From positions 1 through 6,392 of the forward strand of contig WTHE01000312.1 of the NCBI GenBank assembly GCA_011523315.1: DNA of 6,392 nucleotides, written 5' to 3'. The DNA comes from Candidatus Binatota bacterium (GTDB lineage Bacteria; Desulfobacterota; Binatia; Bin18). Shown here piece by piece: positions 4,975 through 6,392 of this stretch. Under the pieces are notes generated by a model. It was not told where the DNA came from and searched no databases. It saw only the letters and a list, made by a program, of their open reading frames with translations. Each line of letters opens with the position of its first letter. Position 1 is the stretch's first letter. The position numbers were made by a program, and so were the translations under genes.

Positions 4975-5343
4975 TCAGGCCGATTCTTCGCTTTCGTTGA
5001 CCTTGCGGAACGAGCGGTACATGTCGATCAACATCTCTCGCTGCCGCGCCGACAGCTGGGGATCGTGCATGACTGATTTGACCACATCGCTGTCTTCGGT
5101 CTCCTGGGGGTCCAGAATACCGGCCTGGGTATACAGGGTTTCGGCCGACATTTTGAGTCCCTTGGCCAGAGACTGGAGGATCATGCTGCTCGGCATGCGC
5201 AGGCCGCGCTCGATCTGGCTCAGGTAGGGGTTGGAAATGCCGCACAAATCGGCCAGCTGGCGGATGGACAGCTGGGACAGCTCGCGCTGACGGCGCAGGA
5301 ACTCGCCCAGGCTTGCGTACGGGTCGGGTTTTTTTGCAGCCAT
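4975..5343 (-). CDS. XRE-family helix-turn-helix regulator, probable storage-granule regulator
   Basis: The 122-residue protein has an N-terminal XRE/Cro-CI-type DNA-binding domain (about 10-70): LGEFLRRQRELSQLS, then helix 2 RQLADLCGI (28-36) and recognition helix SNPYLSQIERG (37-47), ending in SAETLYTQAGI. The C-terminal 45 residues are charged and helical (LSARQREMLIDMYRSFRKV) and could be a dimer or granule-binding part. A similar gene order is known in actinobacteria, where an XRE-type gene sits beside the HbhA/lipid-droplet protein gene. ATG 5343 is preferred over an in-frame TTG at 5379 that falls inside the operator-like repeat. No good Shine-Dalgarno precedes it, and the promoter geometry predicts a near-leaderless message. 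The phasin gene follows 123 bp downstream with its own promoter. Proposed role: it senses or binds storage inclusions and controls phasin, lipase and itself. Confidence 0.87.
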   Translation of the reverse strand: MAAKKPDPYASLGEFLRRQRELSQLSIRQLADLCGISNPYLSQIERGLRMPSSMILQSLAKGLKMSAETLYTQAGILDPQETEDSDVVKSVMHDPQLSARQREMLIDMYRSFRKVNESEESA

Positions 5344-5350
5344 GCGCTCA

Positions 5351-5382
5351 GTGCTAGCGCACTTTGCTTGCGGGTGCAAGCA
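5351..5382 (-). promoter_or_regulatory. XRE promoter carrying the shared element and an inverted repeat
   Basis: On the minus strand TGCTTGCA (5382-5375) and GCTAGCA (5358-5352) are again separated by 16 bp. TTGCAC (5379-5374), 17 bp and TAGCAC (5356-5351) form the promoter-like pair. The left part is also a perfect 7-bp inverted repeat, TGCTTGC-GGGT-GCAAGCA on the plus strand (5365-5382). It lies in the 57-bp gap between the CoA lyase stop and the XRE start, so autoregulation is the simplest reading. Predicted transcription start is near 5344, one base before the ATG. Confidence 0.68.
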
Positions 5383-5400
5383 GCGGCGGCGACTGGCGGG

Positions 5401-6285
5401 TCACTCAAGCGGCATCCCGGCCTTCTTGGCCCGCTCCAAGACGATGCGTTCAATGTCGGCAATCGGACCGTCAATCATCCGCCCCTGGAAGGCTACCGCC
5501 CCCTTGCCCTCGGCCACCGCCTGCTCGAAGGCCGCAACCAGGTCTCGGGCATAGGCGACCTCTTCGGCGGTCGGAGTATAGACCGCATTCACCGGCTCGA
5601 CCTGGCTGGGATGAATACACGCCTTGCCCTCATAGCCGAGCTGTTTGCCCTGACGGGTTTCAGCCTCCAAGCCCTCCGCATCGCGAATATCGAGATACAC
5701 ATTATCAATCGGCACGATGCCGGCCGACTTGGCCGCGGTCACGACCTGGCAGCGGGCGTGCAGGACAATCCCGTCAATGGACGGCGCGGCCGCAATGCCC
5801 ATCGCCAGCGAAAAATCTCCATGCCCGAAGGCCATGCCGGCCAAGCGCGGGCTGGCCTGGGCCAGGCTGAAGGCGTTACCAATCGCCTGCGGCTGTTCGA
5901 TCAGCGGCAGCAGCACGACCGAGCCCGGCTCGCGCCCGGCCCGTTCCTCGGCCAGCGAGACCAGCTTATCGACAAATCGGATGCCCTCGACCGTATTGGT
6001 TTTGGGCACGACCAGTCCGTCCGCCCCGGCCTCGACCATGGCCAGCACGTCATCCAGAAAGTACGGCGTATCAAGGTCGTTGATGCGCACCGTCCGCTCG
6101 AAGCGCGCAAAGCCGCTATCGCGCAGCACGTCTTTGAGCGTCTCGCGGGCAACGGCTTTGCGCTCTGGAGCGACGGCATCTTCGAGATCGAAGATCAGGC
6201 TATCGGCCTGGGAACTCTGAGCTTTGGCAAAAAACCGCTCGCTACTGGCCGGGACAAACAACAGACTACGGCGGAGACGCGACAT
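5401..6285 (-). CDS. CitE-like HpcH/HpaI-type CoA ester lyase
   Basis: This 294-residue protein matches the CitE/malyl-CoA-lyase-like TIM-barrel family, which cleaves or forms 3-hydroxyacyl-CoA thioesters such as citramalyl-, malyl- or beta-methylmalyl-CoA with Mg2+. Visible marks are RRSLLFVPASSERFF (5-19), DLEDAV (33-38), the substrate-binding Arg67 in VRIN, VVPK (92-95), the metal ligand Glu130 in LIEQP, the second metal ligand Asp157 in FGHGDFS, GKACIHPSQVEPVN (220-233) and the C-terminal lid FQGRMIDGP (266-274). Length is normal and all key residues are present. ATG 6285 has an upstream GAGG on its strand. The gene follows a probable CoA-transferase gene by 28 bp, so the two likely form an operon for activating and then splitting a dicarboxylic or branched acid. 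Exact substrate is unknown; absence of CitD/CitF nearby argues against citrate lyase. Confidence 0.92.
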   Translation of the reverse strand: MSRLRRSLLFVPASSERFFAKAQSSQADSLIFDLEDAVAPERKAVARETLKDVLRDSGFARFERTVRINDLDTPYFLDDVLAMVEAGADGLVVPKTNTVEGIRFVDKLVSLAEERAGREPGSVVLLPLIEQPQAIGNAFSLAQASPRLAGMAFGHGDFSLAMGIAAAPSIDGIVLHARCQVVTAAKSAGIVPIDNVYLDIRDAEGLEAETRQGKQLGYEGKACIHPSQVEPVNAVYTPTAEEVAYARDLVAAFEQAVAEGKGAVAFQGRMIDGPIADIERIVLERAKKAGMPLE

Positions 6286-6313
6286 GGAACACCTCTTCCC
6301 CTAGACGGAGCGC

Positions 6314-6392
6314 TCAAATCACTCCCGACTCCTTCAACTCGGCCAGACGCTCGGGCGTCAGCCCCAATTTGCCACAGTAGATCTCTTCGTTG
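6314..6392 (-). CDS. C-terminal fragment, probable CaiB/BaiF family III CoA-transferase
   Basis: The last 25 codons of a minus-strand gene run off the right edge. They end in NEEIYCGKLGLTPERLAELK followed by ESGVI and a TGA stop (6316-6314). A C-terminus of the form LGLxxxxxxxLxxxGVI is characteristic of CaiB/BaiF (family III) CoA-transferases, which move CoA between carboxylic acids. This fits the CoA lyase gene 28 bp downstream. The fragment is short, so the family call rests on that ending and on the neighbour. Confidence 0.6.
   Translation of the reverse strand, partial: NEEIYCGKLGLTPERLAELKESGVI

Noticed and set aside
5344..5379. TTG 5379 as start of the XRE protein
   Set aside because: It lies in the inverted repeat and -35-like box; the added residues are not part of the XRE fold, and ATG 5343 fits the promoter geometry.
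1..6392. CRISPR arrays, tRNA/rRNA genes, insertion sequences, prophage or toxin-antitoxin modules
   Set aside because: None seen; the only repeats are the short operator-like elements described, and all longer gaps are accounted for.

Overview
The window is GC-rich, tightly packed bacterial DNA with no mobile elements, RNA genes or CRISPR. It holds seven complete protein genes plus an eighth, the CoA lyase, and the last 25 codons of a ninth. A lipobox lipoprotein, a phasin-type protein and a WS/DGAT-family gene together suggest a free-living, lipid- or polyester-storing bacterium with a Gram-negative-like envelope, probably from an uncultured lineage. The sequence alone does not fix the taxon.

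Layout, left to right: a WS/DGAT-family acyltransferase (+, 53-1489) converges on a GNAT acetyltransferase (-, 1513-2082). The GNAT gene diverges from an intracellular alpha/beta-hydrolase of lipase type (+, 2221-3003). That gene converges on a small unknown lipoprotein (-, 3031-3519), which diverges from a Crp/Fnr-family regulator (+, 3788-4492). The Crp-type gene converges on a phasin-type gene (-, 4546-4851). Upstream of the phasin on the same strand lie an XRE-family regulator (-, 4975-5343), a CitE-like CoA lyase (-, 5401-6285) and the C-terminus of what looks like a family III (CaiB/BaiF) CoA-transferase (-, 6314-6392).

The most interesting content is regulatory. The lipase, phasin and XRE genes each carry the same composite element, TGCTTGCA-N16-GCTAGCA, with an identical 16-bp spacer. 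It overlays a plausible -35/-10 promoter (TTGCAN-N17-TAGCAN). This suggests a local regulon in which the XRE protein controls its own gene, the storage-granule coat protein and a lipid or polyester hydrolase. A second circuit is implied by two near-identical palindromes of the form (T/C)GTCA-N6-TGACA. One lies in front of the Crp-type gene; the other lies between the XRE stop codon and the phasin promoter, centred near -62, close to the classical class I activator position. The recognition helix of the Crp-type protein has Gln where E. coli CRP has Glu181, which fits a TGTCA rather than TGTGA half-site.

Taken together, the window reads as a carbon/lipid-storage control locus: granule coat (phasin), mobilising hydrolase, a WS/DGAT-family protein with a degenerate active site (HYAMVEG in place of HHxxxDG), and two regulators meeting at the phasin promoter. 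In the XRE and lipase genes the predicted transcription start falls within about two bases of the start codon and no good Shine-Dalgarno is present, so both may be leaderless. All regulatory assignments are inferences from sequence symmetry and spacing.
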